Positions 11,846-20,724 of a stretch of 64,000 bases of DNA are shown in pieces (the first letter of the stretch is position 1; each line of letters opens with the position of its first letter). The notes beneath the pieces are model-generated. The model was not told where the DNA came from, ran no database searches, and was given only the letters and a program-made list of their open reading frames with translations. Origin of the DNA: Denitrobaculum tricleocarpae (GTDB lineage: Bacteria; Pseudomonadota; Alphaproteobacteria; Kiloniellales; Kiloniellaceae); NCBI RefSeq assembly GCF_007004665.1, contig NZ_ML660056.1, forward strand, positions 248,001-312,000, given 5' to 3'. The position numbers were made by a program, and so were the translations under genes.

Positions 11846-13171
11846 ATGCCAGTAAATATTTTGATGCCTGCTCTCTCGCCGACCATGACGGAGGGGACGC
11901 TCGCCAAGTGGCTGATGAAGGAGGGCGATCAGGTTTCCTCCGGCGACGTGATCGCCGAGATCGAAACCGACAAGGCCACCATGGAGGTCGAAGCCGTCGA
12001 TGAGGGCACCCTGGCCAAGATCGTCGTGGCCGACGGCACGGAAGGGGTCGCGGTCAACGCCGTGATCGCTGTGCTGCTGGAAGAGGGCGAGGACGCGTCC
12101 GCGATCAGTGATGCGCCCGCAGCGCCTGCACCTGCAGCAGAACCTGCGGCTGCCGCTCCGGCACCTGCACCCGCCGCCGCTCCCGCAGCTGCACCTGCTG
12201 CATCACCTGCACCCGCCGCACCGCAAGCGGCAAGCGGTGGCCGTATCTTTGCCAGCCCGCTGGCCCGCCGCATGGCGGCGCAGGCCGGTCTGGATCTGGC
12301 CGCGCTGACCGGCAGCGGTCCCAAGGGCCGGATCGTCAAAGCCGATATCGAGGCGGCTGTCGCGGGCGGCACCGGAAAGGCTGCGCCCGCAGCGGCTCCA
12401 AGCACAGCACCGAGTGTTGCTCCTGGTGCCGCAGCGGCTCCAGCGGTTAGCGGGCCTTCGGCTAAAGAGACCGCGGACCTGTTGGGCATGGAATACGAAC
12501 AGGAGCCGCTGTCGGGCATGCGCCGGGTCATTGCCAAGCGCCTGACGGAATCCAAGCAGACCGTGCCGCATTTCTACCTGACCATTGATTGCCAGGTCGA
12601 CGAACTGCTGAAGGTCCGCAAAGAACTCAACAGCCGTTCCGATGATTACAAGGTCTCGGTCAACGACTTCGTCATCCGCGCGGCGGCGATTGCCCTGAAG
12701 AAGGTTCCGGCGGCCAACGCTTCCTTCGATCCGGACGGCATGATGTACTACAAGCACGCCGATATCTCGGTGGCTGTCGCGACCCCGAGCGGCCTGATCA
12801 CGCCGATTATCAAGGCGGCGGAAGGCAAGGGACTGGCCACCATCTCCAACGAGATGAAGGATCTGGCGGTCCGCGCCCGCGACGGTAAGCTGAAGCCCGA
12901 GGAATATCAGGGCGGAACCTTCTCGGTCTCCAACCTGGGCATGTTCGGGGTCAAGGAGTTCGCCGCGATCATCAACCCGCCGCAGGGCTGTATCCTGGCG
13001 GTTGGTGCGGGCGAACAGCGCCCCGTGGTCAAGGACGGCGCCTTAGCCGTTGCGACCGTGATGAGCTGCACGCTCTCGGTTGATCATCGGGTGGTGGACG
13101 GTGCGGTCGGGGCCGAGTTCCTGGCGGCCTTCAAGAAGCTGATCGAAGATCCGATCACGATGCTGCTGTAG
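11846..13171 (+). CDS. pdhC: Dihydrolipoamide acetyltransferase (PDH E2)
   Basis: Transfers the acetyl group from lipoamide to CoA and forms the core of the complex. The 441-residue product has an N-terminal lipoyl domain with Lys43 in ETDKATMEV, a long Ala/Pro linker (about 90-128), a peripheral-subunit-binding domain (FASPLARRMAAQAGLDL to GRIVKADIE, about 132-168), a second Ala/Pro linker and the catalytic domain. The catalytic His414 is in DHRVVDGA. GGGGGAGAG upstream supports the start. It lies 12 bp before lpd. Confidence 0.98.
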   Translation: MPVNILMPALSPTMTEGTLAKWLMKEGDQVSSGDVIAEIETDKATMEVEAVDEGTLAKIVVADGTEGVAVNAVIAVLLEEGEDASAISDAPAAPAPAAEPAAAAPAPAPAAAPAAAPAASPAPAAPQAASGGRIFASPLARRMAAQAGLDLAALTGSGPKGRIVKADIEAAVAGGTGKAAPAAAPSTAPSVAPGAAAAPAVSGPSAKETADLLGMEYEQEPLSGMRRVIAKRLTESKQTVPHFYLTIDCQVDELLKVRKELNSRSDDYKVSVNDFVIRAAAIALKKVPAANASFDPDGMMYYKHADISVAVATPSGLITPIIKAAEGKGLATISNEMKDLAVRARDGKLKPEEYQGGTFSVSNLGMFGVKEFAAIINPPQGCILAVGAGEQRPVVKDGALAVATVMSCTLSVDHRVVDGAVGAEFLAAFKKLIEDPITMLL

Positions 13172-13183
13172 GAGTCTGAGACA

Positions 13184-14587
13184 ATGGCTGATACCAACTT
13201 CGATGTCGTGGTGGTCGGCGGCGGTCCCGCCGGTTACGTGACCGCAATCCGCGCCGCGCAGCTCAAGATGAAGGTGGCCGTGGTCGAGAAGCAGCACCTG
13301 GGCGGCATCTGCCTGAATTGGGGCTGCATTCCCACCAAGGCGCTGCTGCGCTCCGCCGAGATCTATCACTACATGAACCATGCCGATGCCTTCGGGCTCT
13401 CGGCAAAGAGCGTGGATTTCGATCTGGACAAGGTTGTCCAGCGCTCCCGGGCGGTCTCCAAGCAGCTCAACGGCGGCGTCGGGCACCTGCTCAAGAAGAA
13501 CAAGGTGCCGGTCATCGACGGCGAAGCCAAGCTGAACGGTCCGGGCAAGCTGAAGATCACCAAGGACGGCAAGCCGGTGGCGGATCTGACCGCCAAGCAT
13601 GTCATCCTGGCCACGGGTGCCCGCGCGCGCTCCCTGCCGGGCCTGGAGCCCGACGGCAAGCTGGTCTGGACCTACATGGAAGCCCTGGTGCCCGACATCA
13701 TGCCCAAATCCATGCTGGTCATCGGCTCGGGCGCGATCGGCATCGAGTTCGCCAGCTTCTTCAAGACCATGGGCGCGGAGGTGACCGTGGTCGAGGTCAT
13801 GCCGCAGATTCTGCCGGTCGAGGACGAGGAAATCGCCGCCCATGCCCGCAAACGCTTTGAGAAGCAGGGTATGAAGATCATCAGCGGCGCCAAGGTGACC
13901 GGCCTGAAGAAAGCCGCCAACTCGGTGACGGTCTCGGTCGAGGATTCCAAGGGCAAAACCAGCGAAATCACCGTGGACCGGGTGATCTCGGCGGTCGGCG
14001 TCGTGGGCAATATCGAAGGCCTCGGCCTGGAGACCACGAAGGTCAAGACCGACCGGGGCTGTATCGTTGCAGATGAGTTCTCCCGTACCGACGAGCCCGG
14101 CGTCTACGCCATCGGCGACGTGGCCGGGCCGCCGATGCTGGCCCATAAGGCCGAGCATGAGGGCGTGATCTGCATCGAGAAGATCGCGGGCCTGCCCCAC
14201 GTGCATCCGATCGACAAGTCCAAGATCCCCGGCTGTACCTACTGCCATCCGCAGGTCGCCTCGGTCGGCATGACCGAGAAAAAGGCCAAGGAAGCCGGGC
14301 GTTCGGTCAAGGTCGGGCGCTTCCCCTTCATGGGCAACGGCAAGGCGATTGCCCTGGGCGAGCCCGAAGGTCTGGTCAAGACCGTCTTTGACGCCAAAAC
14401 CGGCGAACTGCTGGGCGCGCACATGGTCGGCGCCGAGGTAACCGAAATGATTCAGGGTTTTGTCGTCGCCATGGGGCTGGAAACCACGGAAGAAGACCTG
14501 ATGCATACGGTCTTCCCGCATCCGACTCTCTCTGAGATGATGCATGAGTCGGTGCTTGACGCCTATGGCCGCGTCATCCACATGTAG
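13184..14587 (+). CDS. lpdA: Dihydrolipoamide dehydrogenase (E3)
   Basis: FAD enzyme that reoxidises dihydrolipoamide and makes NADH for the PDH complex. The 467-residue product has the FAD motif VVGGGPAGYV at residues 10-19, the redox disulfide Cys43-Cys48 in GGICLNWGCIPTKAL, the NAD motif GSGAIGIEFASF near residue 184, and the C-terminal dimer motif HPTLSE with His446 and Glu451. Its place directly after pdhC marks it as the PDH-dedicated E3. lipA follows after 58 bp. Confidence 0.98.
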   Translation: MADTNFDVVVVGGGPAGYVTAIRAAQLKMKVAVVEKQHLGGICLNWGCIPTKALLRSAEIYHYMNHADAFGLSAKSVDFDLDKVVQRSRAVSKQLNGGVGHLLKKNKVPVIDGEAKLNGPGKLKITKDGKPVADLTAKHVILATGARARSLPGLEPDGKLVWTYMEALVPDIMPKSMLVIGSGAIGIEFASFFKTMGAEVTVVEVMPQILPVEDEEIAAHARKRFEKQGMKIISGAKVTGLKKAANSVTVSVEDSKGKTSEITVDRVISAVGVVGNIEGLGLETTKVKTDRGCIVADEFSRTDEPGVYAIGDVAGPPMLAHKAEHEGVICIEKIAGLPHVHPIDKSKIPGCTYCHPQVASVGMTEKKAKEAGRSVKVGRFPFMGNGKAIALGEPEGLVKTVFDAKTGELLGAHMVGAEVTEMIQGFVVAMGLETTEEDLMHTVFPHPTLSEMMHESVLDAYGRVIHM

Positions 14588-14645
14588 TCTGGTATCTGTC
14601 TGGAAGGAGTCATCTCCGGGCAGGGAAGGAAACAGGTAAAGCAGC

Positions 14646-15629
14646 ATGAGCAGCGAAAGCACGACGGTGGTGAAGCCCGTGGCCGCAGCGGCTGAAAAGC
14701 GCGTCCGCCATCCGGAAAAGGCCCACAAGCCCGACAATCCGATCCAGCGCAAACCGGCTTGGATCCGGGTCAAGGCGCCGACCTCCGAGACCTATCACGA
14801 GACCCGCAAGATCATGCGGGACAACAATCTCGCCACGGTCTGCGAGGAAGCGGCCTGCCCGAATATCGGCGAGTGCTGGTCCAAACGCCACGCCACCATG
14901 ATGATCATGGGTGAAATCTGCACCCGGGCCTGCGCCTTTTGTAACGTTGCAACCGGCAAGCCCAACGCCCTGGACCCCTTCGAGCCCACCAACGTGGCAC
15001 AAGCGGTGGCCAAGCTGGGCCTGAAACACGTGGTGATTACCTCGGTGGACCGCGATGACCTGGACGACGGCGGCGCAGCCCACTTCGCAGAGGTGATCCG
15101 GGCGACCCGCGAGGTCTCGCCTGAAACTACCATCGAGATCCTGACCCCCGACTTCCTGCGCAAGGAAGGCGCGCTGGAGGTCGTGGTCGCGGCCAGGCCG
15201 GACGTCTTCAACCACAATCTGGAGACCGTACCCCGGCTTTACGGCGAAGTGCGCCCCGGCGCGCGCTATTTCCACAGCCTGCGCCTGCTGGACGAGGTCA
15301 AGCGGATCGATCCGAGCATCTTCACCAAGTCCGGCATCATGGTCGGCTTGGGCGAGGGCAAGGAAGAGGTCCTGCAGGTCATGGACGACCTGCGCTCCGC
15401 CGATGTCGACTTCATGACCATCGGCCAGTATCTGCAGCCCACCCCCAAGCATCACGCCATCGATCGTTTCGTCACACCCGACGAATTCGGCCACTACAAG
15501 AAAATGGCCCTCTCCAAGGGCTTCCTGGTGGTGGCCTCCACGCCGCTGACCCGTTCGTCTTACCACGCTGACGAGGATTTCGCGCAGTTGCGTGTGGCCC
15601 GTGAAGAGAAACTGGCGGCGAACGGTTAA
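14646..15629 (+). CDS. lipA: Lipoyl synthase
   Basis: Radical-SAM enzyme that inserts two sulfurs into octanoyl groups, including those on the lipoyl domains encoded just upstream. The 327-residue product has the auxiliary cluster motif [13 protein letters not shown] (about residue 75) and the radical-SAM motif [10 protein letters not shown] (about residue 95), plus the C-terminal RSSYHADED signature. A second, diverged copy of the last 41 codons lies at 16553-16675, beyond a cargo gene. The two tails differ mainly at third codon positions, which suggests that the 3' end here or the displaced tail came from a related genome by recombination. Confidence 0.97.
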   Translation: MSSESTTVVKPVAAAAEKRVRHPEKAHKPDNPIQRKPAWIRVKAPTSETYHETRKIMRDNNLATVCEEAACPNIGECWSKRHATMMIMGEICTRACAFCNVATGKPNALDPFEPTNVAQAVAKLGLKHVVITSVDRDDLDDGGAAHFAEVIRATREVSPETTIEILTPDFLRKEGALEVVVAARPDVFNHNLETVPRLYGEVRPGARYFHSLRLLDEVKRIDPSIFTKSGIMVGLGEGKEEVLQVMDDLRSADVDFMTIGQYLQPTPKHHAIDRFVTPDEFGHYKKMALSKGFLVVASTPLTRSSYHADEDFAQLRVAREEKLAANG

Positions 15630-15856
15630 TCCGGATCATCTGAGTTACCGTAAGGGACCGATTTCGCCTAAGTGCAGAAGGGCACTTCAAGGTGTGGTTC
15701 CATACACTTGCCGTATTTGTTCGGCGTAACGAATGCCCGGTTTGAGCCCGGAACCGCCATTCACCGACGGACACCGAAGTTCGCGTTCATCATCAGAATT
15801 GGATACGCTGCGCTCGCCCGCGGATTTCGACGTCGACGGTTGAAAGGCCTAAACAA

Positions 15857-16528
15857 ATGCATACGCGACGCACCATTCTCTGCCTTGCTATCATCTTCTT
15901 CTGGTCGGCTTATGATCCCGACATGGTCTCTGCGCAGTCGTCCGAGTGGGTTGAGGCTGCGAGACTGTATAACGAGAACTATCAGCGGGCCGCCGCTGCC
16001 CAGAATGCAGGCGACTATCCCGGCGCCGAAGAATGGCACCGGACCAACCTGGCGCTAGTCGACTCCACCCCTGGTGTTCCGCCTGAGGCTCGAGTTCAGG
16101 CTCGCTACAACCTGGCGAGCACCCTTACGGCTCAAAGTAGATTGGACGAAGCCGAACCGATCTTGGATGAGGCCCAAGGCGTCCTGGACGCCAACCCAAA
16201 AGTCGATCCGATTATCAAGGCGTACCTGATGCTTAACTGGGGACGACTTAAAGGCGCACGGTCCGAATTCGAAGTGGCCGAAGAGATGCATGAAGAGGGA
16301 TTGGCCATTCTTGAAGACAGGATCGGCCTTTCTGGCGCAGCCACGGCAGGCGCGCAGATTGCTTTGGCACGGATCCAAGTGCAACTTGGCAAGTTCAAGA
16401 AGGCCGAGGGCAATTATCGTCGCGGGCTCCAGGTTCTCTCCGCATTTGGGGGCGTTGAATCCAATCCATTTTTCCTGGACGCCATGAACGAGCATGAAGC
16501 ACTGCTAAGTCGACTTGGTATCCAGTAG
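15857..16528 (+). CDS. Secreted TPR-type protein, cargo between lipA and its displaced tail
   Basis: The 223-residue product starts with a signal peptide (about residues 1-26, ending VSAQ-S). It then has helical repeats with tetratricopeptide features: AGDYPGAEEWHRTNLAL, ARYNLASTLTAQSRLDEAEPIL, LNWGRLKGARSEFEVAEEM and LARIQVQLGKFKKAEGNYRRGL. TPR domains mediate protein contacts, and the partner is unknown. AAAGG about 9 nt upstream supports the start. The gene lies exactly between the intact lipA and a copy of the lipA 3' end, so it is probably acquired DNA. I see no function beyond a likely periplasmic scaffold. Confidence 0.75.
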   Translation: MHTRRTILCLAIIFFWSAYDPDMVSAQSSEWVEAARLYNENYQRAAAAQNAGDYPGAEEWHRTNLALVDSTPGVPPEARVQARYNLASTLTAQSRLDEAEPILDEAQGVLDANPKVDPIIKAYLMLNWGRLKGARSEFEVAEEMHEEGLAILEDRIGLSGAATAGAQIALARIQVQLGKFKKAEGNYRRGLQVLSAFGGVESNPFFLDAMNEHEALLSRLGIQ

Positions 16529-16552
16529 GTCCGATTAAGACCTCCTGCTTCC

Positions 16553-16675
16553 GCGCTTTCCAAGGGTTTCCTGGTGGTCGCCTCCACACCGTTGACCCGC
16601 TCGTCCTACCATGCGGACGAGGACTTCAAGGCCCTGCGTGTGGCCCGCGAGCAGAAACTGGCCGCGAACGGGTAA
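16553..16675 (+). pseudogene. Displaced copy of the lipA 3' end (41 codons and stop)
   Basis: Reads [20 protein letters not shown] and on to REQKLAANG and TAA, matching the end of LipA with only three amino-acid changes over 41 codons. Roughly 22 of 123 bases differ from 15507-15629, and most changes are synonymous. It has no start codon or upstream lipA sequence. It marks the downstream edge of inserted DNA. Confidence 0.9.
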
Positions 16676-16903
16676 AGCACCGCCGCGCGCTCCGGGCGGC
16701 TGCCGACAAGCACCGTCCGGTTATTTGTGTTTTCCGGCGGGTCTTCTGGCGCATCTTCCTGTCATCTCCACGCGCCTCGGTGTGCCTGTACGCCACCGAG
16801 GGATCGAAGGGCCTGCCCGAATCATGAACAGGTCCGGTTAACCGCTCCGCACACAGAGTTTTTACGCCGCACCTCTGGCTGTGGCTGCGTGTCGCACTTG
16901 ATT

Positions 16904-16920
16904 TTAGGTCAATGACCTAA
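16904..16920. promoter_or_regulatory. Palindromic operator before the TetR/SMR pair
   Basis: TTAGGTCA-A-TGACCTAA is a perfect 17-bp palindrome with one central base. It overlaps a -35-like TTGATT (16898-16903), and a half-site TAAGGTCA recurs at 16931-16938. It lies 38 bp before the TetR start and is a likely autoregulatory site. The rest of 16676-16957 shows no gene. Confidence 0.6.
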
Positions 16921-16957
16921 TAGTTATATCTAAGGTCAGTTCAAAGGTGCGGCAGCG

Positions 16958-17566
16958 ATGAAAAGTAAATCGGCAAGGAGTCCAAAAGGCGAAGCGCGCC
17001 GCGACGCGATTGAGGTAGAAGGCCGCCGAATGCTGCTCGAGGAGGGGTATGCGCGCGTATCTCTCAGGGCGATTGCGATGAGGCTCGGAATTTCCGTCGG
17101 AAACCTGCAGTACTACTTTCCCACGAAGGACGATTTGGTCGAAGCTGTCATCGCGGCGGAGATCGAGGCGTCTTTGTCGATTCTGGACGGCATCACTTGG
17201 GATCCCGGCAGGCCAGGAGAGTGCATTCATGGAGCCGCGCGCGCCCTCCTGCATCACCATGCCGGCGATTCCGGGCGCTTTTACGCGATCGCCGAGTTCC
17301 TGGCCCTGAATGACCCGCGTTACGCCCGGCTGAAGGCGAGGGGCTATGCCCACGTCTTTGGCTACGTTGAGGGATTGGTGCACCTGATGGCCTCCCACCT
17401 CGAGGCGGATCTGCGGGCCCGGCTGGCGCACATCCTCGTTGCCCTGATCGACGGCGCTTCGTTGCAGGTTCAGTTTGCCCAGGCGCAATTGCCGGAGGAA
17501 CACATCGATGCCTTGGCATATGACGTTGCCGAGGCAATCCAGCACCTTCTTAAGAACTGGAAATAA
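16958..17566 (+). CDS. TetR/AcrR family transcriptional regulator
   Basis: DNA-binding repressor, probably of itself and the next gene. The 202-residue product has an N-terminal HTH (about residues 15-60: GRRMLLEEGYARVSLRAIAM, then GISVGNLQYYFPTKDDLVEAV), which is the TetR signature with YYFPTKDDL. The C-terminal ligand domain is Ala/Leu-rich. The SMR transporter gene starts 2 bp after its stop, so the two are translationally coupled. This regulator-efflux pairing suggests response to a lipophilic cation. A perfect palindrome sits just upstream. Confidence 0.9.
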   Translation: MKSKSARSPKGEARRDAIEVEGRRMLLEEGYARVSLRAIAMRLGISVGNLQYYFPTKDDLVEAVIAAEIEASLSILDGITWDPGRPGECIHGAARALLHHHAGDSGRFYAIAEFLALNDPRYARLKARGYAHVFGYVEGLVHLMASHLEADLRARLAHILVALIDGASLQVQFAQAQLPEEHIDALAYDVAEAIQHLLKNWK

Positions 17567-17568
17567 CG

Positions 17569-17898
17569 ATGCACTGGGTTTACCTCTCCATCGCCATCCT
17601 TGCAGAGGTCGCGGGCAGCGCGGCCCTCAAGCAGTCATATGGCTTCACCCGTATGTGGCCTGCGGTGCTTGCGGTCACGGCCTTTGTGACGGCCCTGTTT
17701 TTCCTGTCCCTGACGCTCCGGGTCTTACCGCTCGGCATCGCTTACGCGATTTGGGCGGGTGTCGGCGTCGTCGCTGTGTCGCTGCTCGGTCTGGTCGTTT
17801 TCCGGCAGGCCCTCGACACCCCGGCCATGATCGGGATTGCCCTGATCGTTGGCGGCGTGATCGTCATCAACACGCTTTCGGACACGACCGGGCACTGA
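17569..17898 (+). CDS. Small multidrug resistance (SMR) family transporter
   Basis: Four-helix, proton-coupled exporter of the EmrE/QacE/SugE family. The 109-residue product starts MHWVYLSIAILAEVAGSAALK, with the essential membrane Glu13 in AEV. It contains the family motif LPLGIAYAIWAGVGVV near residue 55, and ends in a charged tail. It is the expected length. The EmrE-like AYAIWAG motif fits drug or cation export. It follows the TetR gene with a 2-bp gap, pointing to a substrate-inducible efflux unit. Actual substrate is unknown. Confidence 0.92.
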   Translation: MHWVYLSIAILAEVAGSAALKQSYGFTRMWPAVLAVTAFVTALFFLSLTLRVLPLGIAYAIWAGVGVVAVSLLGLVVFRQALDTPAMIGIALIVGGVIVINTLSDTTGH

Positions 17899-17922
17899 TC
17901 GCCGGGGAAAAGGAGGTATGAC

Positions 17923-18261
17923 ATGCTGGCCTGTTCGTTTTGCGGCAGGAAAGCCGATGCGGCTGGTGCTCTGGTTGCAGGACCGGCCGTAAACATCTGT
18001 GATCATTGTATCGGCGTCGCTATTCGGGTGATCACAACCCGCGACGCGTTGGAACAATCCGCGTCCGGCCAATCCGACTGGTACGAGACCGGGGACGAAG
18101 TGCTTCTTTGTGAGATCGCGGCTACATCCGAACTCGTCGATAGGACGCGAGACAGGCTCCAAAATCAGATCGGCGAACTGCGCCGGCGCGGCATCGGTTG
18201 GCGCGTTATCGGCACCGCGCTTGGCGTCTCTCATCAGATCGCACAAGAGCGTTTCGGCTAA
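17923..18261 (+). CDS. ClpX-type C4 zinc-finger protein with C-terminal HTH-like segment
   Basis: The 112-residue product starts LACSFCGRKADAAGALVAGP and continues VNICDHCI, i.e. two CxxC pairs in the ClpX zinc-finger pattern (Cys4, Cys7, Cys26, Cys29). The C-terminal segment RRRGIGWRVIGTALGVSHQI looks like a helix-turn-helix. There is no AAA ATPase, so it is not ClpX itself; it may be a small regulator. AAGGAGG 6 nt upstream of the ATG is a strong ribosome-binding site. It lies 24 bp after the SMR gene, possibly in the same transcript. Function is unknown. Confidence 0.75.
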   Translation: MLACSFCGRKADAAGALVAGPAVNICDHCIGVAIRVITTRDALEQSASGQSDWYETGDEVLLCEIAATSELVDRTRDRLQNQIGELRRRGIGWRVIGTALGVSHQIAQERFG

Positions 18262-18320
18262 CAGCTGCGCTGGGCGACAGCCTCAGCGGTCTTATGTTCC
18301 ACCAACAGACGAGATAAGAC

Positions 18321-19562
18321 ATGACGACATCCGAACCGCAGACCTATGCTGAACAGTGCGCGCAGGTCATGGCGCATCTGACGCGACTCAGCGTCGATAT
18401 TCATGACCGGAGTGCCGGCTGTGCAGGCAACCGTGCGGCAACGGACTATGTTGCCGCGGTTTTGACGGCGCAGGGTTGGTCGGTTGCAACAGAAAGCTTC
18501 GATGCGCTTGACTGGCACGAGGGTGGGGCGACGCTGACGGCTGAAGACGGGGTCGAATTCGGCGTTTTTGCCAGCCCCTATGCGCTGGGTTGCGAGATAC
18601 ATGCAGTTTTGGCGGCCGTGGCGACTGTGGAGGAGCTGGAAGCGGCGGCGCCCGCTCGCAAGCTTCTTTTGCTCCATGGGGAGATTGCTCGTCAGTCTTT
18701 GATGCCGAAAAACTTTCCCTTTTACAGTGATGACGCGCACCAGCGGATCATTGCGTCGCTGGAGGCCTGCGATGCCGCGGCAATCATCACCGCGACGGCC
18801 CGCAAAGGCGGCGCGGCTGGAGACGGGAGTTACCCGACGCCCATGATCGAGGATGGCGATTTCGATATTCCATCGGTGTTCACGACCGGGGAAGAGGGCG
18901 AACGCCTCCTGCAAAGGGCCGGAGAACCGCTGACTCTGGTCTCGCAGGGCAGTCGGGTCGCTTCCAGGGCAGCTAACGTGATCGCGAGGATCAACGAACG
19001 CGCTCCAAGGCGTATCGTGGTCACGGCCCATATAGACGCCAAGAAAAGCATTCCGGGTGCGCTCGATAACGCGACCGGGATCGCAACCCTATTGCTTCTG
19101 GGGGAACTGCTCGCCGGCTACAAGGGGCGGTTCTGCATCGAACTCGTCGCCTTGAACGGTGAGGATCACTATGCCGTCCCGGGCCAGGTCGCTTATATGG
19201 CGGCTAATCGCGGCCTTTTTGATACGATCGCCTTGAACATCAATGTGGACGGCGTTGGCTATCTTGAGGGTGATACGGCGTTTTCCCTGTTCGGTCTACC
19301 GGATGGCATGGCGGCTTCGGCCTCACAGGAATTGCTTGCCTCCGAGGGCGCGTGTGCCGGAAGTCCCTGGGTCCAGGGCGACCACAGCATGTTTCTCCAA
19401 GCCGGGCGTCCGGCCATCGCGATCACATCAGACTGGCTTCTGCAAAACATGGCGACACAGACCGTGACCCATACATCCCAGGATACAATAGATCTTGTAG
19501 CGCCTCAAAAGCTGGTGTCCTGCGCGTTGTCGGTGAGGCGCTTTATCGACGCACTTTCTTAG
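18321..19562 (+). CDS. M28-family zinc aminopeptidase-like protein
   Basis: The 413-residue product has the M28 metal-ligand order: His in VVTAHIDAK (about residue 236), Asp in GALDNATGIA (about 248), Glu-Asp in LNGEDHY (about 283), Asp in NINVDGVGY (about 312) and a late His in TVTHTSQDT (about 389). An inserted PA-like region lies at about residues 80-210. There is no signal peptide, so it is probably cytoplasmic. It removes N-terminal residues from peptides in known relatives; the substrate here is unknown. It is in the accessory stretch between the lipA tail copy and ratA. Confidence 0.88.
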   Translation: MTTSEPQTYAEQCAQVMAHLTRLSVDIHDRSAGCAGNRAATDYVAAVLTAQGWSVATESFDALDWHEGGATLTAEDGVEFGVFASPYALGCEIHAVLAAVATVEELEAAAPARKLLLLHGEIARQSLMPKNFPFYSDDAHQRIIASLEACDAAAIITATARKGGAAGDGSYPTPMIEDGDFDIPSVFTTGEEGERLLQRAGEPLTLVSQGSRVASRAANVIARINERAPRRIVVTAHIDAKKSIPGALDNATGIATLLLLGELLAGYKGRFCIELVALNGEDHYAVPGQVAYMAANRGLFDTIALNINVDGVGYLEGDTAFSLFGLPDGMAASASQELLASEGACAGSPWVQGDHSMFLQAGRPAIAITSDWLLQNMATQTVTHTSQDTIDLVAPQKLVSCALSVRRFIDALS

Positions 19563-19902
19563 CTAACTTTCCAACCTAATTTTGTGTCCCGAAGTGCAGG
19601 CACAAACGTGACGGTCTATGTTTGTCCGACAGAAGCCTGCGCAGCTGCGCAATTACACGCGAAGGACGGACTGTGCAGGTCCGAACCGGGCTTTGGAGCA
19701 GCCGGCGAAACAGCCTTGAGATGAAGAAGACCTTCGCGGGAACAATCCAGGAGACGAGAAGGGTGCGAGCAGTTCCTTCAGAGGGCTCGGCTCCTGGTTC
19801 CCGGAGAGTCTAAAAACAAAGTTACCCTGTGGAATTCGGCGTGCCGCCGCGCGCGAGCTGTGGTAAGACCGGCGGTCATGTCATTTATAAGCTCTCGGTC
19901 TT
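19563..19902. other. 340-bp intergenic region before ratA
   Basis: No supported gene, clear promoter or repeat was found here. Short open frames lack ribosome-binding sites and family features. It is the right-hand border between accessory genes and the conserved ratA gene. Confidence 0.5.
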
Positions 19903-20355
19903 ATGCCCACGCACGCTGAACGGCGGGTTCTGCCCTACACCCCGGAACAACTCTATACCCTGGTCGCGGAGGTCGAGCACTATCCGGAGTTCCTGCCCTG
20001 GTGTGTGGCCGCGCGCATTCGCGAGCGCAAGGAAGGGCTGATCACGGCGGATCTGGTGATCGGCTTTCGCATGATCCGCGAGCGCTTCACCAGCAAGGTG
20101 GCCCTGGATGACGAGGGCAAGAAGATCCACGTGACCTATGCCGAAGGGCCCTTCAAGTACCTCAACAACCACTGGCGCTTCGAGGAGCATCACGACGGCT
20201 GCGTGATCGATTTCTACGTGGACTTCGAATTCAAGTCGAAACTGCTGCAGAAGATGATCGAGGCCCTGTTCCATGAGGCGGTTCGCCGCATGGTGGCGGC
20301 TTTCGAGACCCGTGCCGAGGATCTTTACGGGCCCAAGCCGAGGGTCGGAGGTTAG
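19903..20355 (+). CDS. ratA: RatA/COQ10-type START-domain protein
   Basis: SRPBCC (START-like) lipid-binding fold of the Coq10/RatA family, linked in relatives to coenzyme Q handling and, in E. coli, ribosome association. The 150-residue product has the signature YTPEQLYTLVAEVEHYPEFL followed by PWC near the N-terminus and EALFHEAVRRMVAAFETRA at the C-terminus. In alphaproteobacteria this gene normally follows lipA directly; here more than 4 kb of accessory DNA intervenes. A second copy of its last codons lies at 21331-21367. The ATG at 19903 gives the family-like N-terminus MPTHAERRVLPY. Confidence 0.9.
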   Translation: MPTHAERRVLPYTPEQLYTLVAEVEHYPEFLPWCVAARIRERKEGLITADLVIGFRMIRERFTSKVALDDEGKKIHVTYAEGPFKYLNNHWRFEEHHDGCVIDFYVDFEFKSKLLQKMIEALFHEAVRRMVAAFETRAEDLYGPKPRVGG

Positions 20356-20385
20356 AGGCGCAGACGCCCAGCCGATCCGGTTTCG

Positions 20386-20724
20386 TCACTTCTCAACGAA
20401 GGTCTTAAGACGCGACAGCGTTCTATCCCACTGTCCGGAGACTCGATCCAGGTAGCTCCTGGTTTCCTCTATGGCATCGGGGCAGATCAAAAACCTGCTT
20501 TCCCTGCCAACGCGCTCGCTGGAGAGAATACCGGCCTCTTCGAGCACCCGCAGGTGTTTGCTGACGCCTTGCCGGGTTAAATCGATTCCGTCCGAGAGCT
20601 CCGCGATGGAGCGCGGCTGGCCGTCGCCCAGGCGCATCACCAGTGAGAGGCGCGTCGGGTCGCCAAGCGCCGCGAACAAGGGTGCGGCGCTCGTGACGGC
20701 GAGGTCCGCATCAGGTTGTGACAT
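20386..20724 (-). CDS. ArsR-family transcriptional repressor
   Basis: Winged-helix repressor of the type paired with SRPBCC genes. The ATG at 20722-20724 (MSQPDADLAV) is chosen; an open extension upstream lies inside the AHSA1 gene. The 112-residue product has the ArsR core FAALGDPTRLSLVMRLGDGQ, then SIAELSDGIDLTRQGVSKHL and VLEEAGILSSERVGRES, covering about residues 18-85. No metal-binding Cys pair is seen, so it is probably not a metal sensor. It overlaps the upstream AHSA1 gene by 14 bp and is co-transcribed with it. The pair sits between ratA and a copy of the ratA tail. Confidence 0.9.
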   Translation of the reverse strand: MSQPDADLAVTSAAPLFAALGDPTRLSLVMRLGDGQPRSIAELSDGIDLTRQGVSKHLRVLEEAGILSSERVGRESRFLICPDAIEETRSYLDRVSGQWDRTLSRLKTFVEK

